A stretch of DNA of 64,000 bases from Serratia quinivorans (GCA_900457075.1 UGYN01000002.1:2976001-3040000), one strand, 5' to 3'; positions 53,422 to 63,121 are shown, numbered from the stretch's first letter. The notes: generated from the sequence alone by a model not told the origin. Numbers and translations are program-made.

Positions 53422-55809
53422 ATGAATCGTGACTTGAGCGTGGTCGCCTTGGGTTTTATTCCCACGGCGATAGGTGCACAGCAGGCCAATATAACGCAAT
53501 TCGATACCGAAACATTGAAAGCCTTGGGGGTCTCAGCGACTGTTGGAGATTACTTTCGTGAGGCGGCACGCTTCTCTCCAGGGAATAATGAAGTCATGTT
53601 AATAGTCAATGGTACCAAGCGCGGCTCCGTAGAGGCAAAATTCGATGCACAAGGTAAACTCTGTGCAGGCTCAGATCTGTTACGTAAAGCGAACATTGCG
53701 ATACCTGCGATCCTGTTGGCTGAGGATGATAAAGAACAAGAGCAGCAAAGCTGTCCTCAATTAGATAAGTTGCTACCTGGCAGCAATATCACCCTGCAAC
53801 CCGGCAAGAATACGGTAGAAATGTTAATCCCCCCCCAACTGTTGGAAAAGGGCGAAACTAAAAGAAATTATATTCATGGCGGGAAGGCAGTATTGTTGAA
53901 TTACAATGTTTTTGGTTTACATAACCGTAATACCATGAACAAAACATCCCGTTATTACGCAAACCTGGAAGCCGGTTTAAATGCCGGCAACTGGCTGCTG
54001 CGTAGCAATGGTTCTTACACCAGTGAGAATAGCATTGGTCACTACCTGCACCAAAATGCCTATATTCAACGCACTTTTACCCAACAAAAAGCCACCTTAC
54101 AGGTTGGCCAGCTTAACCTTTATGGTGCGCTATTTTCTGTGCCAATGTTCACCGGTCTGCAATGGTTCCCGGAAGATGCGCTCACCACGACTGAAAAAGA
54201 TACTGTCGTTTCCGGTACGGCACCTTCCCCTGCACGAGTTGAGGTCAGCCAAGGCGGTATGTTGATTTATTCAACCTTGGTCCCTGCCGGCCCCTTCACA
54301 CTGTCTCAACTTCCCCTGATGAGCCAGGCAATTGATCTTGAGGTCTCGGTCATTGAGAACAGCGGAGGACGTAGCACATTCCGCGTGGCTTCTTCTTCTT
54401 TCGCCAGCAATTTCACGCCCACGCAAAGTGGAATTTCATTCGCAACTGGGCAAATTGATCGTTTTGGTCGCAATGGAAATACCGATCGCAGCTTTATCAC
54501 AGGGACCAGAACCTGGCCGCTGTACAACAGTAACCTGACTTCAGGTGCATTACTGACGCAGCATTATGTTTCTACCGGTATTAATTTGGATACATCTCTG
54601 GCCCCCCATTCACGGGCCTACTTGCGCGGGACCTGGGCCAGGCATAGCCGTCAGTCAACCTCTGGCCTGCGTACTGATTTCGGTTACAGTCAGCAGCTGA
54701 CCCCGGCGCTTTCTGCCAACGTTAGCGCCGGGTTTCAGACTCAGGGGTACCGTAACTTGATGGACTCTGCCATTGCTTCACAGTCGTCAGGTACCCGACG
54801 CCAGTACAATATGAACCTTTCTTACAGTTATCCTTTATTAGGAAGCGTTTCTTTAGGGTTTAGTCACAGCGAGACTTTTAGCGGCCAGGCCAGCAACCGC
54901 CCTGTTGTGAGTTGGGGCCGGGCATTTGGGCAAACCCGCGTCTCGCTGACGGCCGAAACGGGTGGTGGTGAGGAGCGTTATTATCTGAACGTCAGCATGC
55001 CATTTGGGCAAAGTTCAGCCAATTTATATGCACGGAAAGATGGCGATCAAACGCAATACGGCGTTAGCACAGATCGGCAACTCAGCGACACTGTAGGTTA
55101 CAGCATTTCCGCGTCAACCTCAGGTAGCCAACATCGGCAAAATGCCTATAGTGGTTCCCTTCGCCTAAAGCCCCGGTTTACACAAATGAACCTGGGCTAT
55201 TCGGGTAATAGTAATCACACTCATTCCTTGTCTGCCAGTATGCGTGGTGCTGTGGTGCACGACGGTGAAGGAATACTTTTCTCGCCTGAGGCGGTACAAG
55301 ACACTTTTTCTATTGTGACAGCGCCAGGCTTGGCCAATGCCAAAGTGCAAGCACCCGGTGGCCTGGTGCGCACCAACAGTAAAGGACGGGCATTAGTGCC
55401 CTCGGTTCCTCCGTATTCAGATGCCCGATTAGCACTGGTGACAAAAGGGTTACCCCGAAATGCAGAGGTGCGTAACGGTAGCAGACAGTTTGAAAGTGCA
55501 CGCGGTTCCGTAAGTCATATTGCCTTTGACGTCGCCTATCAACGACGAGTGCTATTGCAGATAACGCCATCCACTGGCCAAACCTTTGCGGCCGGGACGG
55601 GAGTTATGGATAGCCAGGGCAACTATCTGACCGTTGTCGGTAGCGACAGTGATGTTTATCTGGATGCCGAAAGCGCCAGCAAAGAAGTGTGGTTGGATTT
55701 AGGTGATAACAAACGTTGCCTCATGCAATACCAGCTTGATGAACAACCTGCTGATAATGACGACCCCTATGAAATAGTCAATGCTACATGTCATGAAGGA
55801 ACTCAATAA
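53422..55809 (+). CDS. Outer-membrane fimbrial usher
   Basis: A 795-residue usher: N-terminal domain (VSATVGDYFREAARFSPGNN), 24-strand barrel with the usher patterns RSNGSYTSENSIGHYLHQNA and QVGQLNLYGALFSVPMF, plug region (AQGKLCAGSD) and C-terminal plug domain ending CLMQYQLDE. Its start is unusually short (MNRDLSVVALGFIPTAIGAQ), with little room for a standard signal peptide, so the true start may be elsewhere. Its stop overlaps the next ATG (TAATG). Confidence 0.86.
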   Translation: MNRDLSVVALGFIPTAIGAQQANITQFDTETLKALGVSATVGDYFREAARFSPGNNEVMLIVNGTKRGSVEAKFDAQGKLCAGSDLLRKANIAIPAILLAEDDKEQEQQSCPQLDKLLPGSNITLQPGKNTVEMLIPPQLLEKGETKRNYIHGGKAVLLNYNVFGLHNRNTMNKTSRYYANLEAGLNAGNWLLRSNGSYTSENSIGHYLHQNAYIQRTFTQQKATLQVGQLNLYGALFSVPMFTGLQWFPEDALTTTEKDTVVSGTAPSPARVEVSQGGMLIYSTLVPAGPFTLSQLPLMSQAIDLEVSVIENSGGRSTFRVASSSFASNFTPTQSGISFATGQIDRFGRNGNTDRSFITGTRTWPLYNSNLTSGALLTQHYVSTGINLDTSLAPHSRAYLRGTWARHSRQSTSGLRTDFGYSQQLTPALSANVSAGFQTQGYRNLMDSAIASQSSGTRRQYNMNLSYSYPLLGSVSLGFSHSETFSGQASNRPVVSWGRAFGQTRVSLTAETGGGEERYYLNVSMPFGQSSANLYARKDGDQTQYGVSTDRQLSDTVGYSISASTSGSQHRQNAYSGSLRLKPRFTQMNLGYSGNSNHTHSLSASMRGAVVHDGEGILFSPEAVQDTFSIVTAPGLANAKVQAPGGLVRTNSKGRALVPSVPPYSDARLALVTKGLPRNAEVRNGSRQFESARGSVSHIAFDVAYQRRVLLQITPSTGQTFAAGTGVMDSQGNYLTVVGSDSDVYLDAESASKEVWLDLGDNKRCLMQYQLDEQPADNDDPYEIVNATCHEGTQ

Positions 55810-56369
55810 TGAAGCTCTCACCCATATTGTTACTCTTATTGGCTGGCACATTAAGCACATTATCACTTGGGCCAGTGGAGGCCGCACTGCGAGATTGCCA
55901 GGTTAACCTGTCAGAAAGTGTTATCGATTACGGTGAATTTACTTTCCATTCGTTGCCTGACAAGGTTAACAGTAAATCTTTTGGTACGCGGCAGGTAGAG
56001 TTGCAAGTGAACTGCCCGGAACCGGAAAAAGTTTTGCTTAAACTGCAAAGTCCAATGACACAAGGAGATAATGTAATAAAGACTCGCCATGGCGGCATGA
56101 TTGGGATTGTGATCGATAAGGTTTATAGCGACACCCGTGGCACTCATTTTAGTATGATTAATACAGCAGATCAGCACGCTAGCACGTGGCAAACTTCACC
56201 GATGAGCTGGCTACCAGGGAAAATACTGTTACCACAATCCGATAACAATATGGGAAGTAAACAGCTGTCGGTTTTGCTTACGATATCTTTAAATGTTGAT
56301 CGACAAGCACCCAAGGCTAATGCCGCACAGGTGTTAGATGGTGAAATGTTATTCTCATTAGTGGAATAA
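55809..56369 (+). CDS. Minor fimbrial subunit
   Basis: A 186-residue secreted pilin-like protein: signal peptide (LLLLAGTLSTLSLGPVEA), cysteines in ALRDCQVNLSESVIDYGEFT and QVELQVNCPEPEK, and a C terminus (LDGEMLFSLVE) of the donor-strand type. It is probably an adaptor or tip subunit. ATG 55809 overlaps the usher stop. Confidence 0.8.
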   Translation: MKLSPILLLLLAGTLSTLSLGPVEAALRDCQVNLSESVIDYGEFTFHSLPDKVNSKSFGTRQVELQVNCPEPEKVLLKLQSPMTQGDNVIKTRHGGMIGIVIDKVYSDTRGTHFSMINTADQHASTWQTSPMSWLPGKILLPQSDNNMGSKQLSVLLTISLNVDRQAPKANAAQVLDGEMLFSLVE

Positions 56370-56403
56370 CAGGGTTTTAGTTGTCTTATAATGGAGGTGC
56401 ACA

Positions 56404-57069
56404 GTGAAAGTCTTGGTAAGGCGTCATAATTTATTACTTACGTTGATAACAATGGCGTTAATGACGAAAGCGTACGCCAACAGTACTGCCGAGTTGAAAG
56501 TAATCGGGAAAATAGTTCCATCCAGTTGTAATGTTACACTAGGTAATACAGGAGCAAGTGATCTAGGGAAAATTGATATCGACAAACATCGAAGTGCCAG
56601 CATATTGGCACCGATTCCTTTAACGATTAATTGCGATGGTCAAAGACAAGTCGCATTCCAATTGCGCGATAACAGAGAAGCCTACCGTGTTGACGGTCTT
56701 CCGATAAAACTGGGGGGAAACGAGAGCGTGACGACCAGCTCAAAACACTTTGGTTTAAAAGGAAATAATGACAAAAAGGCGGGAGCCTGGGCGGTAAACT
56801 ATACTAATTTACACGTTGATGGACAGACAGCAGAAACACTATCTGCTGCGGATGCCACGTCACTTAGCCTTGGCGCCCAATCCAAAGGGGACCGTTCATC
56901 CGGTATCTATAATGGTTTTTGGTATTCTTGGGCAACTCCAGGAAGTCTGACGGCGGCGGTAGGGAAAGTATTTACCAGCGATCTGGTGATCTCTACGGCA
57001 ATACTTCCGGAGCAGGATAATGAACTCAATGTCGATGGTTCAGCTACTATCGTAATAAGATATCTGTAA
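56404..57069 (+). CDS. DUF1120 fimbrial subunit, second copy
   Basis: A 221-residue DUF1120 protein closely related in layout to the first gene of the operon (AELKVIGKIVPSSCNVTLGN; LNVDGSATIVIRYL). It is the last gene of operon 1 and may be the tip adhesin or a minor subunit. The start is GTG 56404 after GGAGGTG. A terminator follows. Confidence 0.8.
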   Translation: MKVLVRRHNLLLTLITMALMTKAYANSTAELKVIGKIVPSSCNVTLGNTGASDLGKIDIDKHRSASILAPIPLTINCDGQRQVAFQLRDNREAYRVDGLPIKLGGNESVTTSSKHFGLKGNNDKKAGAWAVNYTNLHVDGQTAETLSAADATSLSLGAQSKGDRSSGIYNGFWYSWATPGSLTAAVGKVFTSDLVISTAILPEQDNELNVDGSATIVIRYL

Positions 57070-57075
57070 TATTAA

Positions 57076-57101
57076 CCACACCCTGTATTTGTAGGGTGTG
57101 G
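57076..57101 (+). terminator. Terminator of fimbrial operon 1
   Basis: CCACACCCT-N8-AGGGTGTGG is a 9-bp perfect stem 7 bp beyond the stop, followed by CTAATTT. It closes operon 1. Confidence 0.7.
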
Positions 57102-57494
57102 CTAATTTACTGCCCCATAAACTCCAAAATAACATGACCAGGCGCTCACCGGCCTGGTGAGCGGAAGTTTGAGTGATTTTTTGGGACTTGGCCATGGAAA
57201 ATCCAGCCTTACAGTAATGTAGGTTGGGGGATTGATACTGGATGACGTGGAGCGGGGTGCGTAGTTACTGCTTGTACTAAAAATGAAGTGGCGCAGGGGT
57301 TATTCCTCTCGCACATTCAAGGATGATGAGGACATTACCACATAGGGCACCAAAGCGGTAAGCGGCCGTTGTTGAAAAAATAATTAACGTCTAAATTAAA
57401 GATGAGAGCGATTTTTACTCGCGAACGGCTGTACGGAAGTACTAAACGGCATTAGGCGATGTTAAAAACTATTTATGAAAGCGGGTGTGTTTGA
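57102..57494. other. 393-bp intergenic region after operon 1
   Basis: A second inverted repeat, GCTCACC-GGCCT-GGTGAGC, lies around 57146-57164. On the minus strand a 51-codon frame from ATG 57195 is open but overlaps the end of the preceding gene antisense, and no product is recognised. Otherwise I see nothing. Confidence 0.45.
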
Positions 57495-57749
57495 TTAAAA
57501 TTCGTTAGTACTTTCTGGCGCTATTAGATCGCATGGGGCGTTTTGCTGTTCATTATCGGTTTTTTGTGACGGTTTAATAGGGAAACATTGGTCAAGCGTT
57601 TCTTCAGATATGTATTCTTTGTCGACGAAAATTGCTGCGTAATTATCATTAATCTCGGCGTCTGGGGTTTCTTTGGCATAAGAATCAGCTGCGCACACGG
57701 CAACCAGAAGAGTGATGGATAACTTTAAATATTTTGTTTTATTTGACAT
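57495..57749 (-). CDS. Small secreted hypothetical protein (84 aa)
   Basis: The N terminus is a signal peptide (LKLSITLLVAVCAADSYA, cleaved before KETP). The mature part is a short acidic domain with two cysteines (EETLDQCFPIK; NAPCDLIAP), one possible disulfide. GGAGAG lies 8 bases ahead of the ATG. No family is recognised. It lies between the two fimbrial operons. Confidence 0.6.
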   Translation of the reverse strand: MSNKTKYLKLSITLLVAVCAADSYAKETPDAEINDNYAAIFVDKEYISEETLDQCFPIKPSQKTDNEQQNAPCDLIAPESTNEF

Positions 57750-57948
57750 TTAATAATCTCTCCGAGTTAGTTTTAACGTTATTGTAATCCTCTGTAATCT
57801 CATTAGCAATGTGCGGGTTAATTAAATTTTTTCATTGATTTAATCATGACAATTCTGTTTAAAGATAAGAACAGATCTGTACCAAGCGGTTTAGGATTCG
57901 TTTATTGAGAATGCTTTATTCTCATTAGAGAATGACAAGGAAGGTAAA

Positions 57949-58089
57949 ATGGAAAAAATATTATTTTTATTATTTATTATGCTGTTATATGGATGTTCAG
58001 GCCCATTTGGTGGCACGTGGGGTGTGATACCGCAAAATACTGAGGTGTGCCCTCAGGGCCGAGATGCAGTTTCCGGTGTATGTCGATGA
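57949..58089 (+). CDS. Small lipoprotein (46 aa)
   Basis: A 46-codon gene too short for routine gene-calling. It starts MEKILFLLFIMLLYGC, a lipobox (LYGC), then SGPFGGTWGVIPQNTEVCPQ and ends GVCR. GGAAGG lies 5-6 bases ahead of the ATG. It would be an outer- or inner-membrane lipoprotein with two further cysteines. Function unknown. A terminator follows 36 bp after the stop. Confidence 0.6.
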   Translation: MEKILFLLFIMLLYGCSGPFGGTWGVIPQNTEVCPQGRDAVSGVCR

Positions 58090-58125
58090 TAATTACAGGT
58101 TGAAATTTTCACAGTTTTCTGAATG

Positions 58126-58150
58126 AAACCGCTCTCGGTGAGAGCGGTTT
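58126..58150. terminator. Terminator after the small lipoprotein gene
   Basis: AAACCGCTCT-N5-AGAGCGGTTT is a 10-bp perfect stem with its own A- and T-flanks, usable on both strands. It lies between the lipoprotein gene and the stop of the convergent RelB-like gene. Confidence 0.7.
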
Positions 58151-58177
58151 AAATGAATAAAAAATGCGTGCTGTGAA

Positions 58178-58708
58178 CTATAAGCTCGTTTCTGCATCTG
58201 TGATCATTTTCAACGCTAAAGAAAGTTTTATTATGCCACTTTCCTCAAAATAATGCCCTTGACAATCTTCAAATTTAATATGTGTTTCAATGAGGTAAAA
58301 CGCCCTTTTAGCACCGCCAAACACTTTTTTCCAGTCAATACGAACTTCGCTATTTAGCGGAAATAATGCACTTTCTATTTGACGGAAATTAGCAATGAAC
58401 TCAAGAAGCACATGCTTTAACAAAGTCAAACTATTTTCTGTGAGCGGCTCCGCTCGTTCTATTGTTCGATAAAAATCCCACAAAGTATTTTTTAGTAACA
58501 GGTAATCCATGAATAAATTGCTGAGCAATCTACTGGGTTTGTTAACCTGCGTATTGATGATGAAAGGGAGTTCTCTATGCTGCAAAATATAATGATAAAG
58601 CCCATTGATCGCCGTAGTGGGTTTTATACCAAGGCTACGTAATATTTCATCGACTTTATCTTTCAAGTTCTTGTCTACCTTTACACCAATTTGTGCTTGT
58701 TCACCCAT
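58178..58708 (-). CDS. RelB/DinJ-like ribbon-helix-helix protein with extra domain
   Basis: A 176-residue protein. About residues 1-50 look like a RelB/DinJ-type ribbon-helix-helix (IGVKVDKNLKDKVDEILRSLG). The remaining ~125 residues are a helical domain of unknown function (LFMDYLLLKNTLWDFYRTIE). There is no toxin gene next to it. It follows the adhesin gene of operon 2 by 53 bp on the same strand, so it may be an operon-encoded regulator rather than an antitoxin. I start it at ATG 58708; the longer frame adds MLITICYNKDVK without a site. Confidence 0.65.
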   Translation of the reverse strand: MGEQAQIGVKVDKNLKDKVDEILRSLGIKPTTAINGLYHYILQHRELPFIINTQVNKPSRLLSNLFMDYLLLKNTLWDFYRTIERAEPLTENSLTLLKHVLLEFIANFRQIESALFPLNSEVRIDWKKVFGGAKRAFYLIETHIKFEDCQGHYFEESGIIKLSLALKMITDAETSL

Positions 58709-58761
58709 TTTAACATCCTTATTATAACAAATGGTTATTAACAATTTGTTATTTTCAATCC

Positions 58762-59829
58762 TTACTCATAAATAATGTTTAATGTGGCGTTGGTGTTTAT
58801 TTTCCCCTTCCCCGCTGCGGATAAGTTATAGGGGAAATAATAAGCGCCCATGGTCATTGTGAATTGGGCATCCAGGGTGTCACCTGCGTTAGTTTTAAAG
58901 AGTGAGGTTGCGTTGCCTTTATGGGTCGTAGAAGTTGACATTATCACTGGCGTTGAAGGTGTGTCCTGCTGAGCAAGACGGATACCGACTCCTTTGGCCG
59001 ATCCGGCACTGGTGTCTATCATCACGCTGTTATCTGAAGCCAGCAAGTTGTTGCTGGATAAAAACATTTCTATGCCTCTGTCCGAAGTTCCATTCTCCAG
59101 TCTGTTTTCACAGCGCATATTCAGGGTGAAGGGGGTATAGCCAGGACGAGTCTGGCCAGCTAATTGGGCAATACCCAAACGTGGCAACTGCACCGCCAGG
59201 CCGGCATTCTCGAACTGACAGGTGGTGGCTTTCGGCGTGTAGATAATATTCAGCGGCTGCATATACATATCACGTTGATCCACTGGCCAACCATTGCCCG
59301 TTAACCAGGATAAAAACTTACCCGCCTGCTTGATAGGCCAGGTAATGATTTCCCAGAGAGACATGCCGGTCCAGTCGGACACCATCATGGAGTTATCGAT
59401 GTAGTAACGATCTTTTGCCGTGGTGTTGCCGGATTTTTTCACCAGCGTTGCCTTGACGGTATAACCGATATTGAGTTCAGTTGCTGAATGTTGCCCCTTT
59501 TCCGCCAGGATAATTTCCCCTTTCTCAGGCGCGGAGGTTTGTATCTTAATCCAGTGTTTACCATCGCCAAAGCCAACAACCAACGTATTACTGGCAGTGT
59601 CTGCAATGGGGGAGAAATAACCCAATTTGCTGTTTTTTCCTGAGCAATTGAAGATTCCATTGAATTGCGAATGAACTTGCCCGGTCCATTCTGGCGAGTT
59701 AGCGCTGAGTTTATCTGACAGATCGATTGCGATGGCACGTGCCGTTCCCAGTGGATTTCCGTAGCATTTTGCCTGGCTTTCGCCAGCGTAAAGACCGGCG
59801 ATTAAAATGGATAAATATAACGTTTTCAT
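58762..59829 (-). CDS. Fimbrial adhesin, two-domain
   Basis: A 355-residue secreted protein: signal peptide (LYLSILIAGLYAGESQA), an N-terminal receptor-binding domain with cysteines, and a C-terminal pilin domain (TFTMTMGAYYFPYNLSAAGK to NATLNIIYE). Gene order (last after the usher) and length fit a two-domain tip adhesin. GAGGAAA lies ahead of ATG 59829. The ligand is unknown. Confidence 0.78.
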   Translation of the reverse strand: MKTLYLSILIAGLYAGESQAKCYGNPLGTARAIAIDLSDKLSANSPEWTGQVHSQFNGIFNCSGKNSKLGYFSPIADTASNTLVVGFGDGKHWIKIQTSAPEKGEIILAEKGQHSATELNIGYTVKATLVKKSGNTTAKDRYYIDNSMMVSDWTGMSLWEIITWPIKQAGKFLSWLTGNGWPVDQRDMYMQPLNIIYTPKATTCQFENAGLAVQLPRLGIAQLAGQTRPGYTPFTLNMRCENRLENGTSDRGIEMFLSSNNLLASDNSVMIDTSAGSAKGVGIRLAQQDTPSTPVIMSTSTTHKGNATSLFKTNAGDTLDAQFTMTMGAYYFPYNLSAAGKGKINTNATLNIIYE

Positions 59830-59850
59830 AATTTCCTCAATCACACGGGA

Positions 59851-62361
59851 TCAGCGGCAAATAACTTTGTTCACCGTCGCAATATCGGCGGTAGTCAGAT
59901 CAATGACGCAACTATTTGCGTCAGCTCGGTTGAGTTTAACGTCGAGGCGCTTCGGCGGCTGTTCACTCTTGACGTACAGGACACTGGCCTGGCCGACATA
60001 ACCGACGGCGCGCCCGTTTTGATCGACCACCTCAGTGCCGAATGGCAGGGGTTTGCCGTCGGGGAAGCTGGCGGTCAGGGTATAAGATTGGCGCAGATCG
60101 GTGGCAAATTTGACGCGATTGACCGCACCGTAGAACGGCACGATATAACCGACGTTGTTGGTAATTTCTGCGCCGGAAGCGTCGTTGGTGTCTGAGAGCG
60201 TAAGCGTATTTTGACGATACGGTGTGGCGTAGGGAACCAGTGCCAATCCGTCCCGGTTAGTGATAATACTTTCATCGCCATTAACCATCAGGCCGGCGGC
60301 CTGAGGAGCGTCGACTACCGTCAGGGTGTGGCCAATTTCATTGGCGGCCAGTACATCCCAGGGAATAGCGACCAAGCTGCCGCGCGCGCTAAGGCCCGCC
60401 TGCCGGTAATCGCTAGCTTCGCTGTAAGACCCGCCGAGTGTCGAAAGCGATGTACGGTAACTGGCGCTCACTCCAGCCATGTTTTCACCGCTGGGCTGAT
60501 TGGCGCCGGACAGTGTATAACTCAGTTGGTTGGCGTCGCCGGACACGCCGCTGACGCTGAGCTGGCTCTGCTGGTAATGGCTGTCTGTCATCGACAGACT
60601 GCTGCTCAAATAGGCGGTGTGTTCGAAAGCATCGAAGGGCACATTGATCGACAGGTAATACCGGGTTTCTTCCTCGTGGCTGTCATTACGAACGCGGCTG
60701 GCGGAGAGATTGTAATCCACTTTGCCGAAGTTGTTGGAATAGCCCAGTTGGTATTCGCGGCTATTGCCCTGCTCGGTCCAATAATCACGTTGGGTACCAG
60801 AGAAAAATAGTGTGCCCAGACTATCCCCTAGCCGTTGGTTCAAGCTCAGGTTAAAGGTATTACGTGGCCGAGCCGAACGCAGCGCATCCAGCGTATTCAT
60901 ATCCAACGGATCTCCTGACCATTCTCCCGCTGGATTTTGTATACCGGGTTGTCGATCGGCCAGTTGGCGATAACCGTCGTGGGTATAAATAGCGTCTGAA
61001 AAGCTATAATAACCTTTGGTCGAATAACGGTAGGCGGCCAGGGTAAAGTTGGTGGCAGTGGTGTCCAGGAATTTGCTGTAGGCGATTCGGTAACTTTGTC
61101 CGCTTTCACTACGGCCCGGAAAATGAGCGTCTGCCTGGGTGATATCCACGGATACGGCCCCAAAGGGCAGGTTCCAGCCGCTCCCCAGCAGATAAGAACG
61201 GTAGTCGTTACCGATAAGTGCACCGGCATAACCGGTAACCAAATTGTTGAAGCCGTATTGCAACGAACTTTGCAGGAAATCTGGGCTGTAACGAGTATTG
61301 CTTTGCTGAACCTTGCCGGCCAACAGAGCGTATTTGGCGATACCCGGCTTCAACATATTCGGCACGGCGGAAAAGGGCACGGTGAAAGACTGTTCACTGC
61401 CGTCCGCTTCTTTCACGATCACCAGAAGATCGCCACCGGAGCCGGTGGGCTGAATGCTGTCAAGGCTAAATGCACCTGGCGGGACGTTTTCCTGGTAAAT
61501 CACGTTACCGCTCTGCATCACTTTTACCAAAGCATTAGTTTGTGCCACGCCGTGAACCACGGGTGAGAATCCCTGTTGGGAATTGGGCAACATATTGGTA
61601 TCGGATGCCAGTGAGATCCCGCGCAAACGGATAGAATCAAACATATTGCCAGGTGAATAGAAATCGCCTCCTGTTAACGTTGAGGTAATAGATGAAAATC
61701 CGTGCTGCAAATAACGGGTATTGTTCCTCCATTGGCTGTCGCGGCCGGAATAATGTGAAAAGGTACTGTTATCACGGAACTGCCAGCCTTCAAGGTTAAA
61801 GCCTGAATTCAACCCGGCGTACAGATCGTCCCGGGTAGCAGTATTGCCGGTTTTGAATTGTGAACGATAGTAGGTGGTATTGTAGGAAAATAGCAGGGCA
61901 GATTCGCCCTGTTGCCAGAACTGTGGGTCAACATAGCCATTTTCCGAGTGGATAATATGCGCCTGCGGTACCGACAGTTTCATGCTGAGCGTATCGGTTT
62001 CCTGTGTGACGCTGCCGCCTTGAACCAGTGCGTTAAGGGGCAGAAGTTGCGTAACCTTTTGCTGTTTGGGCAAGGCGGTGAGATCGATCCCCAACACGGC
62101 GGCATCCTCATAGCGCATTGCGATCTGCTCAGGATGCTCCCCCAGTTGCAGCGGGAAACGTCCCTTCCAGTTGCCATTAACATAGATATCAAAGGTATGT
62201 TGCCCAGAGGGGAGGTCTGACTGGCGATAAAAGCGTGAAAGGTCGGCTTCTTGCGACGCCCCTGCCAGTAAACGGGTGTCGAACTCGACAGCGACTGCCC
62301 GGTTAGTCAGCAGAATTGACGTCAATGTCAGCAGCGAAGTGAGGGTTTTATTTATCGTCAT
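59851..62361 (-). CDS. Outer-membrane fimbrial usher
   Basis: An 836-residue usher of normal size with signal peptide, N-terminal domain (VEFDTRLLAGASQEADLSRF), barrel repeats, a plug (QTNALVKVMQSGNVIYQENV) and C-terminal domain (AVGYVGQASVLYVKSEQPPK; final Cys-Arg). It secretes and assembles subunits of operon 2. It lies 15 bp after the chaperone gene and 21 bp before the adhesin ATG. Confidence 0.9.
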   Translation of the reverse strand: MTINKTLTSLLTLTSILLTNRAVAVEFDTRLLAGASQEADLSRFYRQSDLPSGQHTFDIYVNGNWKGRFPLQLGEHPEQIAMRYEDAAVLGIDLTALPKQQKVTQLLPLNALVQGGSVTQETDTLSMKLSVPQAHIIHSENGYVDPQFWQQGESALLFSYNTTYYRSQFKTGNTATRDDLYAGLNSGFNLEGWQFRDNSTFSHYSGRDSQWRNNTRYLQHGFSSITSTLTGGDFYSPGNMFDSIRLRGISLASDTNMLPNSQQGFSPVVHGVAQTNALVKVMQSGNVIYQENVPPGAFSLDSIQPTGSGGDLLVIVKEADGSEQSFTVPFSAVPNMLKPGIAKYALLAGKVQQSNTRYSPDFLQSSLQYGFNNLVTGYAGALIGNDYRSYLLGSGWNLPFGAVSVDITQADAHFPGRSESGQSYRIAYSKFLDTTATNFTLAAYRYSTKGYYSFSDAIYTHDGYRQLADRQPGIQNPAGEWSGDPLDMNTLDALRSARPRNTFNLSLNQRLGDSLGTLFFSGTQRDYWTEQGNSREYQLGYSNNFGKVDYNLSASRVRNDSHEEETRYYLSINVPFDAFEHTAYLSSSLSMTDSHYQQSQLSVSGVSGDANQLSYTLSGANQPSGENMAGVSASYRTSLSTLGGSYSEASDYRQAGLSARGSLVAIPWDVLAANEIGHTLTVVDAPQAAGLMVNGDESIITNRDGLALVPYATPYRQNTLTLSDTNDASGAEITNNVGYIVPFYGAVNRVKFATDLRQSYTLTASFPDGKPLPFGTEVVDQNGRAVGYVGQASVLYVKSEQPPKRLDVKLNRADANSCVIDLTTADIATVNKVICR

Positions 62362-62376
62362 CCTTGCTTAACCTCA

Positions 62377-63072
62377 TCAATGAGACGTTATGATTTTTTC
62401 TTTATAGGCACCAAGGTCATCAACATATTTTAGCGATAGCCTGTCATTGGTTTTTAGTGGTTGCCGGGTTTGCGCCGTTGCGCTGGAGAATGGCGGGATC
62501 ATGATGGAGTCGGTCAATAAATTCTTCTGGTTAGCACGGTCGATATTGGCCAGAGTAAAGTGATAGGGGGCATTATTCTTGACCGTCACAGAATTACCAC
62601 GTGAATACAGTTCGACATGATTGGCCACGGAATCAGGATTGATATGCAGATCCTTAGGACGGTAAAAAAGTTTTATTCGCGACTTCACCGCCAGTTGTAA
62701 CGTATTTTTGCCCTGCAAATTTTCTGGCACAGGGGGGATATCCAGCACGTTCAGATAAAAAACAGACTCACGATCGCCAGCGAGTTTCGGACCGATTTTT
62801 TTTATACGCAATTGCTGACCGCTGTTAGCGGAAACTTTAACTACCGGAGGTGAAAGTAAAAATGGCACATTGGCGGTTTCTGGCGTCGAGTTAATATCGC
62901 CATCATCGATCCAGGCCTGGACCAATGACGGATCATTGCCGTTATTGATCAACTGAACAACAACATCCTTATTGCTTTCCTGATAAATAACTCGGGTGGT
63001 GTTGATTACCACGTTGGCACAGGCGTGAGTCGTCACCAGGGCTAGCCCGGCTAATAGAATATTTTTTAACAT
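62377..63072 (-). CDS. Periplasmic fimbrial chaperone
   Basis: A 231-residue PapD-family chaperone: signal peptide (LLAGLALVTTHACANVV), the conserved TTRVIYQESNKDVVVQL, PPVVKVSANSGQQLRI and ESVFYLNVLDIPP, then the RIKLFYRP turn. I use ATG 63072 because GGGAGAA lies just ahead. It is between the major subunit and usher genes. Confidence 0.9.
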   Translation of the reverse strand: MLKNILLAGLALVTTHACANVVINTTRVIYQESNKDVVVQLINNGNDPSLVQAWIDDGDINSTPETANVPFLLSPPVVKVSANSGQQLRIKKIGPKLAGDRESVFYLNVLDIPPVPENLQGKNTLQLAVKSRIKLFYRPKDLHINPDSVANHVELYSRGNSVTVKNNAPYHFTLANIDRANQKNLLTDSIMIPPFSSATAQTRQPLKTNDRLSLKYVDDLGAYKEKIITSH

Positions 63073-63121
63073 AATTCTCCCGATGGCCAGGCTCATCCGT
63101 TGAGCCTGGCGAATAACTCAA

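Noticed and set aside
57120-57170. A terminator or transposon end at the hairpin GCTCACC-N5-GGTGAGC
   Set aside because: Only 7 bp of stem, no T-run and no partner end. Left as an unexplained inverted repeat.
57040-57195. A 51-codon minus-strand frame with ATG 57195 (MAKSQKITQTSAH)
   Set aside because: It overlaps the end of the DUF1120 gene antisense, has no clear ribosome site and matches nothing known to me.
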